7,138 nucleotides of DNA from Pseudomonadota bacterium (GTDB taxonomy: Bacteria; Myxococcota; UBA9042; PHBI01). Below, one piece after another: positions 5,800 to 7,138 of the stretch. How positions within the stretch are numbered: the stretch's first letter is position 1; every line of letters starts with the position of its first letter. Made by a program: the position numbers and the translations under genes. The stretch spans positions 1-7,138 of the forward strand of contig SYAK01000020.1 in the NCBI GenBank assembly GCA_005788935.1, in the 5' to 3' direction. The notes beneath the pieces are model-generated. The model was not told the DNA's origin and searched no databases. It saw only the letters and a list, made by a program, of their open reading frames with translations.

Positions 5800-5833
5800 T
5801 GACGTGCGCGGCCTGAACGACCTGCGCGCGTCA
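5800..5833 (-). terminator. Candidate terminator hairpin overlapping the dehydrogenase stop codon
   Basis: On the minus strand TGACGCGCGC, which begins with the stop codon TGA itself, pairs with GCGCACGTCA downstream over ten positions with one C-A mismatch and a 14-base loop. On the plus strand the same position is a G-U wobble, so the fold is slightly better for transcripts arriving from the lipoprotein side. No T-tract follows on either strand. A hairpin starting at the stop codon may serve as a 3' barrier rather than a classical terminator. Confidence 0.4.
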
Positions 5834-7138
5834 GCGGTTCATCGCGTGGACAGCCTGCCCGAGCGCGGCGTTGGTCGCCTCCATGACGGCCTCGGCGAGC
5901 GTCGGGTGGGCGTGAATCGTCATCCCGAGATCGGTCGCGAGCGCGCCGAGCTCGAGGGCGAGGCCGACCTCGGCGATGAGGTTCGAGACCTCGGGGCCGA
6001 CCGCCTCGGCGCCGAGCAGCAGCCCAGACTCCGCGTCGACGATGACGCGCACGAAACCGTCGGTGTCGTTCAGCGACAGCGCGCGGCCATTGGCTGCGAA
6101 GGGGAATTTCCCGACCTTGACGGTGTGGCCCTCGTCGGCGGCCTGCTTGGCCGACAGGCCGACGCTCGCGATCTCGGGGTCGGTGAAGACGACGGCCGGG
6201 ATGGCGCGCACATCGAAGGCCGCGTGGTGGCCCGCGATGACCTCAGCCGCCACCTCGCCCTCCTTCGAGGCCTTGTGCGCGAGCATCGGCTGCCCGGCGA
6301 CGTCGCCGATTGCGAAGATGTGGCGGACGGCCGTGCGCTGCTCGCCGTCGACCTTGAGCGTGCCGTCGCGCCCAGGTGTCAGGCCGACCGCGGCGAGGTT
6401 GAGACCCTCGGTCGTCGCGCGGCGCCCAGCGGTCACGACCACCGCGTCGGCCGCGATCGTCTGGCGCGCGCCCGTCTTGCGATCTTCAACCTCGACCTCG
6501 ACCCCGCCGACCTCAGAGGCCCGCCAGCTCGCCGCACGGGTCGCGACGAGCGCCTTGCCGCCAGCCGCCTTGAAGCGCTTCTCGACCGGCCGCACGAGAT
6601 CGGCCTCGAAGCCGGGAAGCAACTGGTCGCCGTATTCGACGACCGTGACCTCCGTCCCGAGGCGCTGCCAGACCCCGCCGAGCTCGAGCCCGATGTAGCC
6701 ACCGCCGATGACGACGAGGCGCTCGGGGACCTTGTCAAAGGCGAGCGCCTCGGTCGAGCTCAGCACGTTGCGCCCATCGAAGGCAAAGCCCGGGATCTCA
6801 CTCGGCACGCTGCCCGTCGCGATGACCGCATGGGCGAAGCGGATGGTCGTGCGGCCGTCGGGCCCGTCGACGACGAGGACGTTTGGACCCACGAAGCTCG
6901 CGGATCCCTTCACGATTGGAGGCAGCGACGCCGAGCCGGACCCCGCGTTGGCGCTGTTGCCGCGCACGAGCTGCCCGACGCCGCCGGTCAGCTTGCCGAC
7001 AACGCCGTCCTTCCACGCCATCATCGCCTTGAGGTCGATGCGTAACCCCTCGAAATGAATCCCCATCGAGACCGCGTGCCGCGCCTGCTCGACCAGCTTC
7101 GAGGCCGAGATGAGCGCCTTGCTCGGGATGCAGCCGAC
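5831..7138 (-). CDS. lpdA: Dihydrolipoyl dehydrogenase (E3), 5' end outside window
   Basis: The C-terminal 435 residues of an FAD/NAD-dependent dihydrolipoamide dehydrogenase, which reoxidises lipoyl groups in pyruvate and 2-oxoglutarate dehydrogenase complexes and the glycine cleavage system. The right edge cuts the gene just inside the active site: the fragment begins VGCIPSKALI, so the second redox Cys (fragment residue 3) is present while the first lies outside. Other signatures: IATGS; the NAD-binding loop GGGYIGLE (145-152); the FAD-contacting IFAIGD (274-279); and HAHPTLAE, with the proton-shuttling His411 and Glu416 from the dimer interface. The ATG at 7064-7066 is internal, not the start. 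Closest in feel to E. coli-type Lpd (EVPERL-like and HAHPTL segments). A Ser/Ala/Gly/Pro-rich stretch at 61-78 looks about ten residues longer than usual. Which complex it serves cannot be told, since its upstream neighbours are outside. Confidence 0.95.
   Translation of the reverse strand, partial: VGCIPSKALISASKLVEQARHAVSMGIHFEGLRIDLKAMMAWKDGVVGKLTGGVGQLVRGNSANAGSGSASLPPIVKGSASFVGPNVLVVDGPDGRTTIRFAHAVIATGSVPSEIPGFAFDGRNVLSSTEALAFDKVPERLVVIGGGYIGLELGGVWQRLGTEVTVVEYGDQLLPGFEADLVRPVEKRFKAAGGKALVATRAASWRASEVGGVEVEVEDRKTGARQTIAADAVVVTAGRRATTEGLNLAAVGLTPGRDGTLKVDGEQRTAVRHIFAIGDVAGQPMLAHKASKEGEVAAEVIAGHHAAFDVRAIPAVVFTDPEIASVGLSAKQAADEGHTVKVGKFPFAANGRALSLNDTDGFVRVIVDAESGLLLGAEAVGPEVSNLIAEVGLALELGALATDLGMTIHAHPTLAEAVMEATNAALGQAVHAMNR

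Noticed and set aside
5804..7045. Long plus-strand open frame (413 codons) opposite the dehydrogenase gene
   Set aside because: It mirrors lpdA in a GC-rich genome, where the strong third-position bias keeps the antisense frame open. Its product is Arg/Asp-rich without motifs, while the minus strand encodes a textbook E3.

Overview
The window looks like chromosomal DNA from a high-GC (about 70% by eye) Gram-negative bacterium, most plausibly of the Myxococcota / former Deltaproteobacteria. The evidence is a very strong preference for G or C at third codon positions, lipoproteins with long Asp/Pro/Ala-rich or Pro-rich linkers after the lipid-anchor cysteine, a small Cys-rich lipoprotein with a W-x6-C-x11-C ending, and a large mosaic protein built around a formylglycine-generating-enzyme (FGE) fold. 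This placement is inferred from style, because no rRNA or phylogenetic marker is present.

Layout. (1) 1-955, minus strand, cut by the left edge: a PLP-dependent sphingosine-1-phosphate lyase-like enzyme. (2) 956-1217: a divergent intergenic region with dyads and TGAC/GTCA half-sites. (3) 1218-2483, plus: a probable secreted lipoprotein alpha/beta hydrolase with a full Ser-Asp-His triad. (4) 2537-4864, plus: a 775-residue single-pass membrane protein made of an Arg-rich N-terminus, a coiled coil, a four-Cys zinc ribbon, a degenerate FGE/SUMF1 domain, a transmembrane helix and a TPR-like outer tail. It follows gene 3 closely and may be co-transcribed with it. (5) 4865-5216: a 352-base gene-free gap with a 14-bp tandem repeat, a terminator-like hairpin, a second hairpin with doubled arms and a weak promoter candidate. 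(6) 5217-5672, plus: a small four-cysteine lipoprotein. (7) 5673-5830: a convergent gap with hairpins. (8) 5831-7138, minus, cut by the right edge: dihydrolipoyl dehydrogenase (E3).

The genes do not form an obvious pathway. The lyase and E3 are metabolic genes at the two edges; between them lies an envelope-directed set (secreted hydrolase, membrane mosaic protein, small lipoprotein). There is no CRISPR array, transposase, integrase, phage gene, tRNA or rRNA, and no recognisable defence cassette. The least explained item is the mosaic protein at 2537-4864.
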